Assembly (NCBI RefSeq): GCF_003030305.1
Contig: NZ_CP023676.1
Coordinates: 1,860,001-1,924,000 of the forward strand
Direction: 5' to 3'
Length of the DNA: 64,000 bases
Source: Cutibacterium acnes
Lineage (GTDB): Bacteria; Actinomycetota; Actinomycetes; Propionibacteriales; Propionibacteriaceae
The position numbers were made by a program, and so were the translations under genes. Under the pieces are notes generated by a model. It was given only the letters and a program-made list of their open reading frames with translations. It ran no database searches and had not been told where the DNA came from. Each line of letters starts with the position of its first letter. Within the stretch, counting starts at the first letter, position 1. Of the stretch, positions 1 to 9,378 are shown one piece after another.

Positions 1-244
1 ACGAACCCCACCCGAGTGCCAGCACCACCGCGGGTGCCCCGAGTAGCCACCCATCCCTCGCACCTTCCCGCGGCCCGGCCACTCACCCCTCACGGTCAGG
101 CAAGCCCAGTCTGCCCCGCACCGGGGCCGAGGGCACAGTTGACCCGGTATCCGACAGCCATGCCTCGATGGAAACCGGCCTGGCAGTCATCGGTGCAGCC
201 CTGGACACACGGACCTGGCACCGCCACCACTGAACGGGAAGAAC

Positions 245-871
245 ATGAGTCGTCGCACCACGCCCCGACGAGGGCGCCGCACCAGCATCCGTAGGGTCAG
301 TTGCCAGGTTGCCGTGCTCGGATTGTGTACTGCAACAGGCCTGCTCGCAGGCTGTTCCTTCTCCGACCACACGACCCCGGCACCGTCCGACTCCCGTCCC
401 CCGGCCCAGCAGCTGGCGTCCCAACCACTGCCATCGTGGATCCCCAGCCCGACCACTGGGCGCAAAGCCACCGGAAGTGTCCAGCGTCCCGCCCTGTCGT
501 ACCAAGGTGTTGAAGTGCGGGTCGATCTCGACCGGGGCAATAGCGTGACGATGAATGTCCACGGCCCGACCGCCCCTGCGGGGACGAAGGTGGGTGCCGA
601 GGCTGCCGATCTCACCTGGACCGTCACCGTCAGTGACGCCACCGGCACGATTCCGCTGTCGATCACACAGTTCAACGTGCAAGACGAGGCCGGAAAATAC
701 CACTGGGCTCAGCCAGTCAAAGGATCCCCGGTCCCGGCCAAGATCAGCAAAGGTCAGAAGGTGACCTTCACGATCCACACCGTCGCCTCCGCGGGCGAAG
801 GCATGGTTCGATGGGCGCCTGACGGCAAGCATGTCGTCGCCCTATGGGACTACATCGCCGAGCTTGACTGA
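245..871 (+). CDS. Predicted lipoprotein with DUF4352-like domain
   Basis: A 208-residue exported protein of unknown function. The N-terminus is Arg-rich (residues 1-17), followed by a hydrophobic stretch and a lipobox L34-A35-G36-C37, so it should be diacylated at Cys37 and held on the outer face of the membrane. A Pro/Ser-rich linker (about 40-75) leads to a beta-rich domain (about 85-205) that resembles the Ig-like DUF4352 fold of other actinobacterial lipoproteins. That resemblance is from pattern only. A GGGAAG ribosome site lies just upstream of the ATG. It converges on purH, with a strong hairpin between them. Bases 1-244 hold no convincing gene. Confidence 0.8.
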   Translation: MSRRTTPRRGRRTSIRRVSCQVAVLGLCTATGLLAGCSFSDHTTPAPSDSRPPAQQLASQPLPSWIPSPTTGRKATGSVQRPALSYQGVEVRVDLDRGNSVTMNVHGPTAPAGTKVGAEAADLTWTVTVSDATGTIPLSITQFNVQDEAGKYHWAQPVKGSPVPAKISKGQKVTFTIHTVASAGEGMVRWAPDGKHVVALWDYIAELD

Positions 872-883
872 CCCCTCAGAACC

Positions 884-915
884 GTCAGGGGGTCCGAACC
901 ATCGGACCCCCTGAC
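884..915. terminator. Bidirectional hairpin terminator between lipoprotein gene and purH
   Basis: A perfect 14-bp inverted repeat (884-897 with 902-915) closes a 4-base ACCA loop. It lies 12 bases after the lipoprotein stop and 33 bases beyond the purH stop on the other strand, so it can serve both convergent genes. No strong U-tract follows on either side. Confidence 0.75.
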
Positions 916-948
916 GTGTTCCAAGAAACCTCTATGAGGAGCGCGGAA

Positions 949-2499
949 TCAGTGGAAGAAGTGGCGAGTCCCGGTAAAGTAGAGTGGGACGCCGGCCGTA
1001 CGGCAGACCTCGATCGTCTGGTCGTCACGAATGGAACCACCCGGCTCGACGATCGCAGCGATATGGGCGTCAATGAGCACCTGGGGACCGTCGGCAAATG
1101 GGAAAAAAGCGTCGGAAGCGGCGACCGATCCGGCGGCACGATCTCCGGCCCGCTCCACGGCGAGCCTGCAGGAGTCGACCCGGTTCACTTGCCCCATACC
1201 GACACCCACTGAGGCGCCGTCGTGGGCCAGCAAAATGGCGTTGGACCTCACCGAACGGCATGCCCGCCAGGCGAAGGACAGGTCGGCCAAGGTGACATCA
1301 TCAACCGGGTCACCTGCCGCCAGAGTCCAGTTGGCCGGATCGTCGCCGTCGGCCTGGAAGAGGTCGGTCTCCATGGCCAGCAGGCCACCGTCGATCTGAC
1401 GCAGCTCCCAACCGGCCAGGTGCGGGGCAGGGCACTCCAACAGCCGGATGTTCTTCTTGCGAGACAGGATCTCGACCGCACCATCCTCATAGCCGGGAGC
1501 GACGACGACCTCGGTGAAGATCTCGGCAACCTGCTCGGCCATCTCCACGCTGACCGGGCGATTGGTGGCGATAACGCCACCGAAAGCGCTCAGAGAGTCA
1601 CAGGCGTGAGCCTTGCGATGGGCTTCGGCAATGTCGGAGCCGGTAGCGATGCCGCACGGATTCGAGTGCTTGATGACGGCCACGCAGGGGGCCTCGAAGT
1701 CGAAGGCCGCCCGCCGCGCCGAGTTGGTGTCGACATAGTTGTTGTAGCTCATGGCCTTGCCATGGAGTTGGCGGGCTCCGGCCAGGCCGGGCTCGCCGGA
1801 GCTACGGTATACGGCTGCGGCCTGGTGGGAGTTCTCGCCATAGCGCAACGGGTGGGACAGCTCCCCGGTCGTACCGACGAAGGTGGGAACGCCGTCAACG
1901 GCCACCCCATCACGACTGCCGAACCAGGTGGCCACCGCGACGTCATAGGCAGCGGTGTGGGCGAAGGCACGGGCCGCCAGCACGCGACGCTCCTCCATGG
2001 TGTACCCGCCTTCGGACAGGGCCCGGGCAAGGTCTTCGTACTGGTCCGGGTTGGTCAGGACCGCCACATTGGCGTGATTCTTAGCAGCGGCACGCACCAT
2101 CGACGGGCCACCGATGTCGATCTTCTCAATGCACTCATCGAAATCTCCCCCTTGCGCTACGGTCTCGGCGAAGGGGTACAGATTGCACACGACGAGGTCA
2201 AAGGGCTTCACTTCTAAAGCAGTCAGCTGCTCACGATGGGACGTCAAGCGGCGGTCGGCGAGGATCCCGGCGTGCACCTTCGGGTGCAGGGTCTTGACAC
2301 GTCCGTCGAGGCACTCCGGGAACCCCGTAATCTCACTAACCTCAGTCACCGTCACCCCATGAGAGGCCAGCTCTTTAGCGGTTGACCCCGTCGAGACCAC
2401 CTCGACCTGCGCGTCAATAAGGGCCTTGGCCAACTGGTCAAGACCAGACTTGTCGTAGACGGAGACGAGGGCCCGACGGATGGGTTGACGTTCGCTCAC
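949..2499 (-). CDS. purH: Bifunctional AICAR formyltransferase / IMP cyclohydrolase PurH
   Basis: Catalyses the last two steps of IMP synthesis: formyl transfer from 10-formyl-THF to AICAR, then ring closure of FAICAR. Length (516 aa) is normal for the family. The N-terminal cyclohydrolase half begins with the typical VSVYDKSGL stretch (residues 12-20), and the C-terminal formyltransferase half contains the characteristic KHSNPCG motif. Its start codon overlaps the purN stop by 4 bases, indicating translational coupling. It is the last gene of a minus-strand run ribD-ribE-ribBA-ribH-purN-purH and ends at a bidirectional hairpin. Confidence 0.97.
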   Translation of the reverse strand: MSERQPIRRALVSVYDKSGLDQLAKALIDAQVEVVSTGSTAKELASHGVTVTEVSEITGFPECLDGRVKTLHPKVHAGILADRRLTSHREQLTALEVKPFDLVVCNLYPFAETVAQGGDFDECIEKIDIGGPSMVRAAAKNHANVAVLTNPDQYEDLARALSEGGYTMEERRVLAARAFAHTAAYDVAVATWFGSRDGVAVDGVPTFVGTTGELSHPLRYGENSHQAAAVYRSSGEPGLAGARQLHGKAMSYNNYVDTNSARRAAFDFEAPCVAVIKHSNPCGIATGSDIAEAHRKAHACDSLSAFGGVIATNRPVSVEMAEQVAEIFTEVVVAPGYEDGAVEILSRKKNIRLLECPAPHLAGWELRQIDGGLLAMETDLFQADGDDPANWTLAAGDPVDDVTLADLSFAWRACRSVRSNAILLAHDGASVGVGMGQVNRVDSCRLAVERAGDRAAGSVAASDAFFPFADGPQVLIDAHIAAIVEPGGSIRDDQTIEVCRTAGVPLYFTGTRHFFH

Positions 2500-3119
2500 T
2501 GGGGATCCTTTCGAGACGATTCGGTGCCGAGTTCTTCCATGCCGGGACGCACCCCGGCAAGTTCTGTGACCACCGTGACAAGCATTTCGCGTTCCTTCAC
2601 CTTGATGCGTTCGTGAAGGGACTCGACGGTGTCGTCGGTGAGGACGGGCACAGCCCGTTGGGCGAGGATTCGGCCGGTGTCAACTCCGGCGTCAACCATA
2701 AAGACAGTAGCCCCGGTAATTTTGACCCCGTATTCCAAAGCATCGCGGGGGCCGTGGATTCCTGGGAAAGACGGCAACAGGGCTGGGTGGGAGTTAATGG
2801 TGCGTCCACCGAACCGGTCCAGGAAAGTCTGTCCGAGCAACTTCATGAATCCGGCGCAGACGACCAAGTCAGGATCGAAACGAGCGACAGCGTCAGTCAG
2901 ACGAGTATCCCAAGCCGCGCGCATAGTCGTCTGCGCATCGCTGCGCGGTAGCGGCTCGGCGAAGGTCGGGATGCCGACTGCCTGGGCTCGTTGCAGGGCG
3001 ACAGCATCGGGCTGGTCAGAACCGACGGCGACGATGCTCACCTGCTCGGGCAGGTTGTCGATGAGGGACTGCAAGAGGGTTCCGGTACCTGAGACGAGGA
3101 CGACGACGCGAAAGGCCAC
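2496..3119 (-). CDS. purN: Phosphoribosylglycinamide formyltransferase PurN
   Basis: Folate-dependent GAR transformylase, third step of de novo purine synthesis. The 207-residue protein has the N-terminal [12 protein letters not shown] phosphate-binding loop (residues 8-19). It also carries the catalytic Asn-His-Asp set in [12 protein letters not shown] and in [10 protein letters not shown]. The start is GTG with AAGGTG upstream. Only 24 bases separate it from the ribH stop and I see no terminator there, so it probably shares the riboflavin transcript. It overlaps purH by 4 bases. In mycobacteria purN-purH adjoin perM directly; here the rib genes sit between them. Confidence 0.96.
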   Translation of the reverse strand: MAFRVVVLVSGTGTLLQSLIDNLPEQVSIVAVGSDQPDAVALQRAQAVGIPTFAEPLPRSDAQTTMRAAWDTRLTDAVARFDPDLVVCAGFMKLLGQTFLDRFGGRTINSHPALLPSFPGIHGPRDALEYGVKITGATVFMVDAGVDTGRILAQRAVPVLTDDTVESLHERIKVKEREMLVTVVTELAGVRPGMEELGTESSRKDPQ

Positions 3120-3143
3120 AACCCCACCTTAAGCCCTCTGGGT

Positions 3144-3644
3144 CTACGATGGGCCAGACGCAAGGGCAGTGGACAACGCGGTGAGGGTAGCGATAGCTGC
3201 TTGGGCAGCCTCATAACCCTTGTCTTCGTGGGATCCCTCGAGCCCGGCACGGTCGAGGGCTTGGGCTTCATCGTCACAGGTAAGAATGCCGAAACCGATA
3301 GGGGTCTTGGTACGCACCGCGACGTCTGTAATACCGCGGGTAGCAGCGTCACAGACATAGTCGAAGTGCGGGGTTCCTCCCCGGATAATCACTCCGAGGG
3401 CGACGAGAGCGTCAAAGTGATCGGCCAAGGAGGCACAGGCCACCGGCAGCTCGAAGGATCCTGGTACTCGGATGACGGCGGGGTCGTGTACTCCGGAATC
3501 GACCAGTCCGCGCAAGGCACCGTCAAGTAGCCCAGTCATCACTGTGCCGTGCCACTGGGCTGCGACGACCGCAACCTTAAGACCGCTGCCATCGAGGCCG
3601 CTGAGGTCGGGTGCGGAGAGGCCGAGGGTGGTGCGTGAACTCAT
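3144..3644 (-). CDS. ribH: 6,7-dimethyl-8-ribityllumazine synthase RibH
   Basis: Condenses 3,4-dihydroxy-2-butanone 4-phosphate with the ribityl-aminouracil to give lumazine, the penultimate riboflavin step. At 166 aa it has the family length. The phosphate-binding and active-site region [10 protein letters not shown] is followed by [16 protein letters not shown], which contains the conserved catalytic His. The product normally assembles into pentamers or a 60-mer icosahedral shell. The ATG overlaps the ribBA stop by 4 bases. It is the last riboflavin gene before purN. Confidence 0.97.
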   Translation of the reverse strand: MSSRTTLGLSAPDLSGLDGSGLKVAVVAAQWHGTVMTGLLDGALRGLVDSGVHDPAVIRVPGSFELPVACASLADHFDALVALGVIIRGGTPHFDYVCDAATRGITDVAVRTKTPIGFGILTCDDEAQALDRAGLEGSHEDKGYEAAQAAIATLTALSTALASGPS

Positions 3645-4957
3645 GGTCGGTCTCCTTTGATGGTCAGGGCGGGCGTGGTGGATGTCGTGTGGCTACTAGC
3701 CAGGGGCTGCGTGGACATCTCGGACGGGCTGACGCCGAGTGTCAGCGCGTGTCCCATCCGATCGCGTTTCGTGCGCAGGTAACGTTCGTCCTCAGGACGA
3801 GTCGAGGTCTCGAGGGGGGACATCGTCACCTCAAGTCCCCCATCGCGCAGCGCCTCAGCTTTAGCCGGGTTGTTTGTAAGTAGCCGGACGCTCGTAATCC
3901 CAATATTCGCCAGGATTGCGACGGCTGCCCCGTACTCGCGGGCATCGACGGGCAAACCGAGGTGGGTCTGAGCGTCGACGGTGTCCAGACCGCCATCCTG
4001 GGCTTTGTAGGCCGCAATTTTGTTGAGTAAGCCGGTAGCACGTCCCTCATGGTCACGCAGCAGGATGATTGCCCCACCATGGCGGCAGACGTGCTGCTGG
4101 GCGGCCGCCAACTGGTCGCCACAGTCACAGCGCAACGACCCCAAGGCGTCCCCGGTTAGACATTCCGAGTGCACCCTCACCCAGGCGGGACCACCGTCGT
4201 CAGCGTCGATTCCCTTCTCGCCTACCAGCAGCACATGCTCGACCCCGGTACAATTATCCCGGTAGCCAGTTATCGCGAACTGACCGTGACGGGTCGGCAA
4301 GTGAGCGCTGGCCAGTGCTGTCACTCGCTGGGTCGGGACGGCCGGGCCCGGATCATGGGCCTGACGCCATTGGGCGAGCTGGTCGATGGTAGTCAAAGCC
4401 AAGCCCTCAGTGCGGGCCAGATCAGCAATCGCGTCAGCACGCAGGCACATGCCGTCATCTCCGACAAGTTCACCGATGAGACCGACAGGTTCTAGACCCG
4501 CCAGCCGCGCCAGATCGACGGCAGCCTCAGTGTGGCCGCGCCTCTCCAACACTCCCCCAGCCCGAGCCCGCAGAGGCAGCACGTGACCGGGACGCACCAA
4601 GTCCGACGGGGTGGAGGAAGGATCGGCCAGGACCCGGGCGGTACGGGCACGCTGGACGGCGTCGATCCCTGTGGTGATCCCGTGGGCCGCGTCGACAGCA
4701 ACGGTGTAGCGAGTGCGCAATGGGTCCTGGCTCGCCGGCCACATGAGGGGCAGATCGAGCTGATCGGCCCTTTCCTCGGTCATGGGTGCACACAAGTAGC
4801 CGGAAGTGTGGCGCACCATCCAGCCGACCCAGCGCGGATCAGCGAGTTCTGCGGCCAGGATGGCGTCCCCCTCGTTCTCCCGGTCGGCATCGTCGGTAAC
4901 GAGCACCGGTCGTCCGGCACGTAGCTCAGCCAGGACCTCCTCAATAGTGTTCAGCAT
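3641..4957 (-). CDS. ribBA: Bifunctional DHBP synthase / GTP cyclohydrolase II RibBA
   Basis: Supplies both riboflavin precursors: the N-terminal half turns ribulose 5-phosphate into dihydroxybutanone phosphate, and the C-terminal half opens GTP. The DHBP synthase acidic metal site [10 protein letters not shown] is at residues 22-31. The GTP cyclohydrolase II zinc cysteines are Cys266, Cys277 and Cys279. Full length is 438 aa. The start overlaps the end of ribE by 7 bases, and the stop overlaps ribH by 4. The GTP substrate links this operon to the purine genes just downstream. Confidence 0.97.
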   Translation of the reverse strand: MLNTIEEVLAELRAGRPVLVTDDADRENEGDAILAAELADPRWVGWMVRHTSGYLCAPMTEERADQLDLPLMWPASQDPLRTRYTVAVDAAHGITTGIDAVQRARTARVLADPSSTPSDLVRPGHVLPLRARAGGVLERRGHTEAAVDLARLAGLEPVGLIGELVGDDGMCLRADAIADLARTEGLALTTIDQLAQWRQAHDPGPAVPTQRVTALASAHLPTRHGQFAITGYRDNCTGVEHVLLVGEKGIDADDGGPAWVRVHSECLTGDALGSLRCDCGDQLAAAQQHVCRHGGAIILLRDHEGRATGLLNKIAAYKAQDGGLDTVDAQTHLGLPVDAREYGAAVAILANIGITSVRLLTNNPAKAEALRDGGLEVTMSPLETSTRPEDERYLRTKRDRMGHALTLGVSPSEMSTQPLASSHTTSTTPALTIKGDRP

Positions 4958-5550
4958 GACCTCTCCTTGTTCGTCAGGGCTTCCAAGTACTTTGCAATGA
5001 TGTCGACTTCGACGTTGACCTCATCACCGGGCGACAGCGCCCCCAAGACGGTTCCGGTAAGGGTAGCCGGAATGAGACTCACCTCAAACCACTCCGGGGC
5101 CACCGCGCAGACGGTCAAAGATGTGCCGTTGATCGCAATCGATCCTTTTTCGACGACATAGCGCGACACAGCGGCGGGGAGGGCGAATCGGAATACCTCC
5201 CAATGGTCTCCGGGGGTACGGAACACAAGCTTGGCGAGCCCGTCGACATGTCCCTGGACGATGTGCCCGCCGAGTCGATCCCCTACTGGCACCGGGCGCT
5301 CCAGATTGACCCTGCTACCTGGAGCTAGGCCTCCTAGTGCGGTCCGGTTAAGGGTCTCGGCCATGACGTCACAGCCGAAGGAGGCCTCGTCAAGGTCGGT
5401 GACCGTCAGGCAGGTGCCGTTAACGGCGATAGACGACCCAAGCCGAGCATCCGAGCAGACCAGCGGCCCGCGGATGGCGAGTCGGGCGGAGTCCCGTCCC
5501 TTCTCGATGGCGAGCACCTCGCCGATTTCCTCGATGATTCCGGTGAACAT
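4951..5550 (-). CDS. ribE: Riboflavin synthase alpha subunit RibE
   Basis: Dismutates two lumazine molecules to riboflavin plus the aminouracil. The protein has two homologous lumazine-binding barrels, each beginning with a GxI/H-type repeat: MFTGIIEEIGEV at the N-terminus and a GGHIVQGHVDG stretch in the middle. I chose the ATG at 5550 rather than the one 15 bases upstream. It gives the canonical MFTGIIEE start, has GAGGAG a few bases before it, and lies just after the ribD stop. Length is then 199 aa, normal for the family. Confidence 0.95.
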   Translation of the reverse strand: MFTGIIEEIGEVLAIEKGRDSARLAIRGPLVCSDARLGSSIAVNGTCLTVTDLDEASFGCDVMAETLNRTALGGLAPGSRVNLERPVPVGDRLGGHIVQGHVDGLAKLVFRTPGDHWEVFRFALPAAVSRYVVEKGSIAINGTSLTVCAVAPEWFEVSLIPATLTGTVLGALSPGDEVNVEVDIIAKYLEALTNKERSC

Positions 5551-5557
5551 GGTCTCC

Positions 5558-6553
5558 TCACTCATGATGTGCGTGAATCTGGATGTCGGGGCCCAACTGG
5601 GTCACGTCGTCGATGACGAAGTGGTGTGCCTGGGACAAAGTGGCGACGGTGGGGTCGACGACTGCTGCTCGACCGCCTCCCAACACCGTCGGTGCCATGT
5701 GGGCGATGACCTCGTCGACCAGGTTGGCCGCGAGGAAGGCTCCGGCCAGTTGTGGTCCGCCCTCCAGCCAGACACGGTGAACACCGCGGCACCACAGGAG
5801 GTCCAGCACCTCAGCAGGGTCGTGGCTGGGAATGTGCAAGGTCGAGGCCGAGTCGTCACGCAAATGACACCCAGCAGGCGGTTCTCGCATGCCCACCACG
5901 ACTCGTAGGGGTTGGTGGGTGACGCCGGGCAGCCGAACCGTCAGCCTCGGGTTATCGGCCAAGGCAGTTCCGGTGCCGACGATGATCGCCCCGCACCGAG
6001 CCCGGCCGAGCTGCACCTGGTGGCGGGCCTGTTCCCCGGTGATCCACTGGCTGGTTCCGTCGGGGGCAGCGCTGCGTCCGTCGAGGCTCGCGGCGTACTT
6101 CCAGCACACCCGGGGGCGTCGGTGGATCTGGCTGAAGGTCCAATCGGCGTTGAGGGCTGTGGCTTCCTCGGAAAGAACCCCGGTGACCACCTCGACGCCG
6201 TGGGTACGCAGCCACTGTTCTCCCCCGGATGCCACCGGGTTGGGATCCGACTGGGCGATGACAACCCGGGCAATCCCGGCGTCGACCAGGGCATGGCTGC
6301 ACGGTCCGGTACGCCCGGTGTGATGACAGGGCTCCAAGGTGACGACGGCGGTGGCTCCCCTGACATCATCGCCAGCCTGGCGCAGTGCCTCCACCTCAGC
6401 GTGTGGAGTTCCCGCTCCGCGGTGCCAACCCTGACCTATCACCCGGTCCTCAGCGACAATGACACAGCCGACACGCGGGTTCGGATCCGGGCATGGTGAT
6501 TTCGCGGCCATATCCAAGGCGAGCGCCATAGCGTCGTCCCATCGCTGATCCAT
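5558..6553 (-). CDS. ribD: Bifunctional riboflavin deaminase/reductase RibD
   Basis: Deaminates the pyrimidine product of GTP cyclohydrolase II and then reduces its ribose side chain with NADPH. The N-terminal zinc deaminase has H51-A-E53 and the two cysteine ligands C76 and C85. The reductase domain occupies about 150-330. A longer reading frame reaches 6625, but the ATG at 6553 is preferred. It has AGGAGG with three bases spacing and keeps the coding region clear of the FMN riboswitch. At 331 aa it is a normal RibD and is first in the riboflavin operon. Confidence 0.95.
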   Translation of the reverse strand: MDQRWDDAMALALDMAAKSPCPDPNPRVGCVIVAEDRVIGQGWHRGAGTPHAEVEALRQAGDDVRGATAVVTLEPCHHTGRTGPCSHALVDAGIARVVIAQSDPNPVASGGEQWLRTHGVEVVTGVLSEEATALNADWTFSQIHRRPRVCWKYAASLDGRSAAPDGTSQWITGEQARHQVQLGRARCGAIIVGTGTALADNPRLTVRLPGVTHQPLRVVVGMREPPAGCHLRDDSASTLHIPSHDPAEVLDLLWCRGVHRVWLEGGPQLAGAFLAANLVDEVIAHMAPTVLGGGRAAVVDPTVATLSQAHHFVIDDVTQLGPDIQIHAHHE

Positions 6554-6633
6554 GGTCCTCCTGAGCTGTTGCGGCTCCGGGGGTGCGCAAGGACGACACA
6601 CAGGGCTGACGGCGACGCCAGCCACTTTCCGTG

Positions 6634-6760
6634 CTACCTCCCATCCGGACTTTTACCGTCGGTACCGGAATTTCACCGATTCAACCTCACCGCCACGAGG
6701 ACGGCTCGGGTCGCGGACTATCACCGCCGGTTCGGACTTTCACCGACCCCGGAGCACGTG
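6634..6760 (-). promoter_or_regulatory. FMN riboswitch (RFN element) of the rib operon
   Basis: Read on the minus strand, this stretch contains the conserved RFN blocks in order: GGGGTCGGTGAAAGTCCGA, then CCGGCGGTGATAGTCCGCGA, a variable hairpin, GGTGAAATTCCGGTACCGAC, and GTAAAAGTCCGGATGGGA. These match the six-stem FMN aptamer nearly base for base. About 80 bases separate the aptamer from the ribD start. That segment holds a GGCTG/CAGCC hairpin and a C-rich stretch that could pair with the AGGAGG site, which suggests translational control, but I cannot fold it here. Confidence 0.95.
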
Positions 6761-6838
6761 TGCTTGCTGATAAGTATGCACCTGTTCGCCATGGGGTGCG
6801 ACATCATCTCACTGGTTTGTTACCGCAGACGGTCCAGC

Positions 6839-8332
6839 TCAAGGTCGGTCCGTGGTGTCGCCATCGTCAGGGGCGTCCTGGTTGTGTTGAATGGAGTCGT
6901 ATATGTCGTGACCGATTGCCTCATCGTCGACCGGCTCTGCGGTGGCATTCTCGGGGGCAACCTTGTCCTGTTTAGCTTCAGCTTCTCGCTTGTCAGCTGC
7001 CGCCTTCTGCTCAGCTTTTGCCTTCTTCTTAGCGGCGCGGTTGCGAGCTTTTTTCTCGGCTTTGACGGCGTGGTTCTTCTTGCGCTCCTGACGGCGCTCC
7101 GCGCGCCCCTGACGCGACTCTTCGGACCTCAAACGTCGAGACAAGCCGATGACGAAACCGCACAGCATCGTCACCAGGGTCAAGACACCAACGGCACACC
7201 CGCCAGTAGCCGGCATGATCGTGCCGACCTCACTCAGTCGCCCATCTCCGAGATTTCCGCTGCTGAGCGACCCCAAGGCACCGAGCACAAGCCCTGATAG
7301 CAGGCCCGATAGGGCGCCGAGCCCACACCCGATCTCGAATTCGGCCTCCGGAAGAGACCTCATAACAAGGATTCCACCGACGATCGCAGCGACGACCGGT
7401 ACAGCGAGCCATACACAAGCTGCCGGGTTTAACGGACCATTAGGCGGTAGTGCACCAAGCACCGGCAGGGCCGGAACGATACCAAGGTGGCTTCCCAGCG
7501 GGGATACGAAGGTTCCGGTACCGAAGGCGAAGCCTGGACTCATCGTCCATGCGGTGCCCCACAGCGCCATCGTCGGTAGCCATGCCAACTGCAGGAGGAT
7601 GAGGCAGAACCCACCCCACCCGGTGGCCCCGATCTGCTGATGCAGATGAATGACCCGGTCTGCATGAACTAACAGCGCCACGGCAAGCGCCGCTGCCCCG
7701 CCAGCCAGACAGACGGCAACGGTTGCCCTGACGGCTTTCGGTAATCCTCGGGCCCAGTGTGGTAATCGACTCAGGGGATTGATGTGGGCGCCACGACATG
7801 CCCCGACGATCCCTGAACACAGCCCGATGAGCAATGCCCCGACCATGGCTGCCAGCCAATGGGGCGTCGTTGCGCCAGCCGCCATCACGACGGCCGCTAG
7901 CAGCTCAATTGTAGTGTGGAGGGCTACCGCCTCACCGACGTGTCGACGTGCTGGTCTTTTATCGTGTCGGTGCCATAGAACGCGAGCACCGTATCGGCAG
8001 GCTTCTTCGCCGAGTAGCAGGCTAACGCAGGTTAGACCGAGCGGAATGAGGCCAATGTGCACCCCGATGATGTCAACGGGCACCCCATGCCCGCTCAGCC
8101 ACAAACTCGACGCTGCTGCCAGGATGCTAGGAAATGAGCGTCCGTTACTGGCCAGCCATTCCGGAACGATAATTCCGGCGAAAGCGAGCCATTGCACCAG
8201 GATCGCTGCCGCCGCGGCCACCACGACGACGACTGGCCACGGCCATGGCACGCGCGGTTCTCGGGATTCGTCGGCCTTGGAGGACTCGATGACGAACCTC
8301 GCCGAGGTCGATGTCGAGCCTGATCTGACCAT
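6839..8332 (-). CDS. DUF6350 / PerM-like integral membrane protein
   Basis: A polytopic membrane protein with about nine hydrophobic segments in the first 400 residues. An unusual hydrophilic C-terminal tail of about 100 residues follows, at first Lys/Arg/Ala/Glu-rich and then acidic. It resembles the DUF6350 family, which includes mycobacterial PerM (linked to cell division and persistence). In Mycobacterium that gene sits between sucD and purN, so position supports the assignment. The TTG start at 8392 gives 20 extra residues. I prefer ATG 8332 because the sequence after it looks like a normal N-terminus and has AGGA upstream. The charged tail is probably cytoplasmic. Confidence 0.8.
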   Translation of the reverse strand: MVRSGSTSTSARFVIESSKADESREPRVPWPWPVVVVVAAAAAILVQWLAFAGIIVPEWLASNGRSFPSILAAASSLWLSGHGVPVDIIGVHIGLIPLGLTCVSLLLGEEACRYGARVLWHRHDKRPARRHVGEAVALHTTIELLAAVVMAAGATTPHWLAAMVGALLIGLCSGIVGACRGAHINPLSRLPHWARGLPKAVRATVAVCLAGGAAALAVALLVHADRVIHLHQQIGATGWGGFCLILLQLAWLPTMALWGTAWTMSPGFAFGTGTFVSPLGSHLGIVPALPVLGALPPNGPLNPAACVWLAVPVVAAIVGGILVMRSLPEAEFEIGCGLGALSGLLSGLVLGALGSLSSGNLGDGRLSEVGTIMPATGGCAVGVLTLVTMLCGFVIGLSRRLRSEESRQGRAERRQERKKNHAVKAEKKARNRAAKKKAKAEQKAAADKREAEAKQDKVAPENATAEPVDDEAIGHDIYDSIQHNQDAPDDGDTTDRP

Positions 8333-8415
8333 GCGGGAATCCTGTTCGGTTTGGGGAAGGAAGTTATAGGGAACCCTACCGTCCACCAACAACTTTTTCG
8401 GTTACCACACCAGGG

Positions 8416-8473
8416 CCGTCTGAATGCATGGAGCCCGGTCCCACGTGGGACCGGGCTCCATGCATTCAGACGG
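8416..8473. terminator. 58-bp perfect palindrome, probable sucD terminator
   Basis: Each half (29 bases) is the exact reverse complement of the other, centred on CACGTG. As RNA it would form a stem of about 27 bp with a tiny loop, 9 bases past the sucD stop. No U-tract follows on the minus strand. It lies between sucD and the PerM-like gene, both on the minus strand. Confidence 0.7.
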
Positions 8474-8481
8474 TCAAGGCG

Positions 8482-9375
8482 TCACTTCTTGAGGGACTCC
8501 ATCGCCTCGTGGGCCAGCCGGGCGGTCTCAGTCGGGGTCTTGCCAACGCGGACGCCGACGGCGTCAAGGGCCTCCTTCTTGGCAGCCGCGGTACCCGAGG
8601 ACCCAGACACGATGGCGCCGGCGTGGCCCATCGTCTTGCCCTCAGGAGCGGTGAACCCAGCTACATAAGCAACTACCGGTTTGGTGATGTGCTCAGAGAT
8701 GTATTTAGCGGCACGCTCCTCAGCGTCACCACCGATCTCACCGATCATGACGATGATGTCGGTCTCCGGGTCATCCTGGAAGGCCTGTAGGGCATCGATG
8801 TGGGTGGTGCCGATGATCGGGTCACCACCGATGCCAATTGCCGTCGAGATACCCAGGTCACGCACCTCGTACATGAGCTGGTAGGTCAGGGTGCCCGACT
8901 TCGACACCAGGCCCACACGACCGGGGCCAGTGATGTCGGCCGGGACGATGCCGGCATTGGACTTCCCGGGGCTAATGATGCCCGGGCAGTTCGGGCCGAT
9001 GATACGAGTCTTGCCGGAGCGCTGGGCAGCGGTGAAGAACTCCGCGGTGTCCTTGACCGGTACACCCTCGGTGATACAGACCACCAATGGCATCTCGGCC
9101 TCGATGGCCTCCATAACGGCCGACTTGGTGAACTTGGCCGGGACGAAGATGACGGACACGTTGGCGCCGGTAGCCTCAACGGCCTGCTTGACGCTGCCGT
9201 AGACGGGGACGGTAGTGCCACCGTTGAAGTCAACGGTGGTACCGGCCTTGCGCGGGTTGACGCCGCCGACGACGGCAGTACCGGAGTTGAGCATGCGCTG
9301 GGTGTGCTTCATGCCCTCCGAGCCGGTCATGCCCTGAACGATGATTTTGGAGTTCTGGTCGAGAATGATCGCCAT
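8482..9375 (-). CDS. sucD: Succinyl-CoA ligase alpha subunit SucD
   Basis: Alpha subunit of succinyl-CoA synthetase, converting succinyl-CoA, ADP/GDP and phosphate to succinate, CoA and NTP. It acts in the TCA cycle and, in propionibacteria, the Wood-Werkman propionate route. The N-terminal CoA-binding Rossmann domain is followed by the ligase domain. The phosphorylated histidine is His251 in a GHAGAIVSG context. Length 297 aa is standard. It follows sucC with only three bases between them. Confidence 0.97.
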   Translation of the reverse strand: MAIILDQNSKIIVQGMTGSEGMKHTQRMLNSGTAVVGGVNPRKAGTTVDFNGGTTVPVYGSVKQAVEATGANVSVIFVPAKFTKSAVMEAIEAEMPLVVCITEGVPVKDTAEFFTAAQRSGKTRIIGPNCPGIISPGKSNAGIVPADITGPGRVGLVSKSGTLTYQLMYEVRDLGISTAIGIGGDPIIGTTHIDALQAFQDDPETDIIVMIGEIGGDAEERAAKYISEHITKPVVAYVAGFTAPEGKTMGHAGAIVSGSSGTAAAKKEALDAVGVRVGKTPTETARLAHEAMESLKK

Positions 9376-9378
9376 GTC

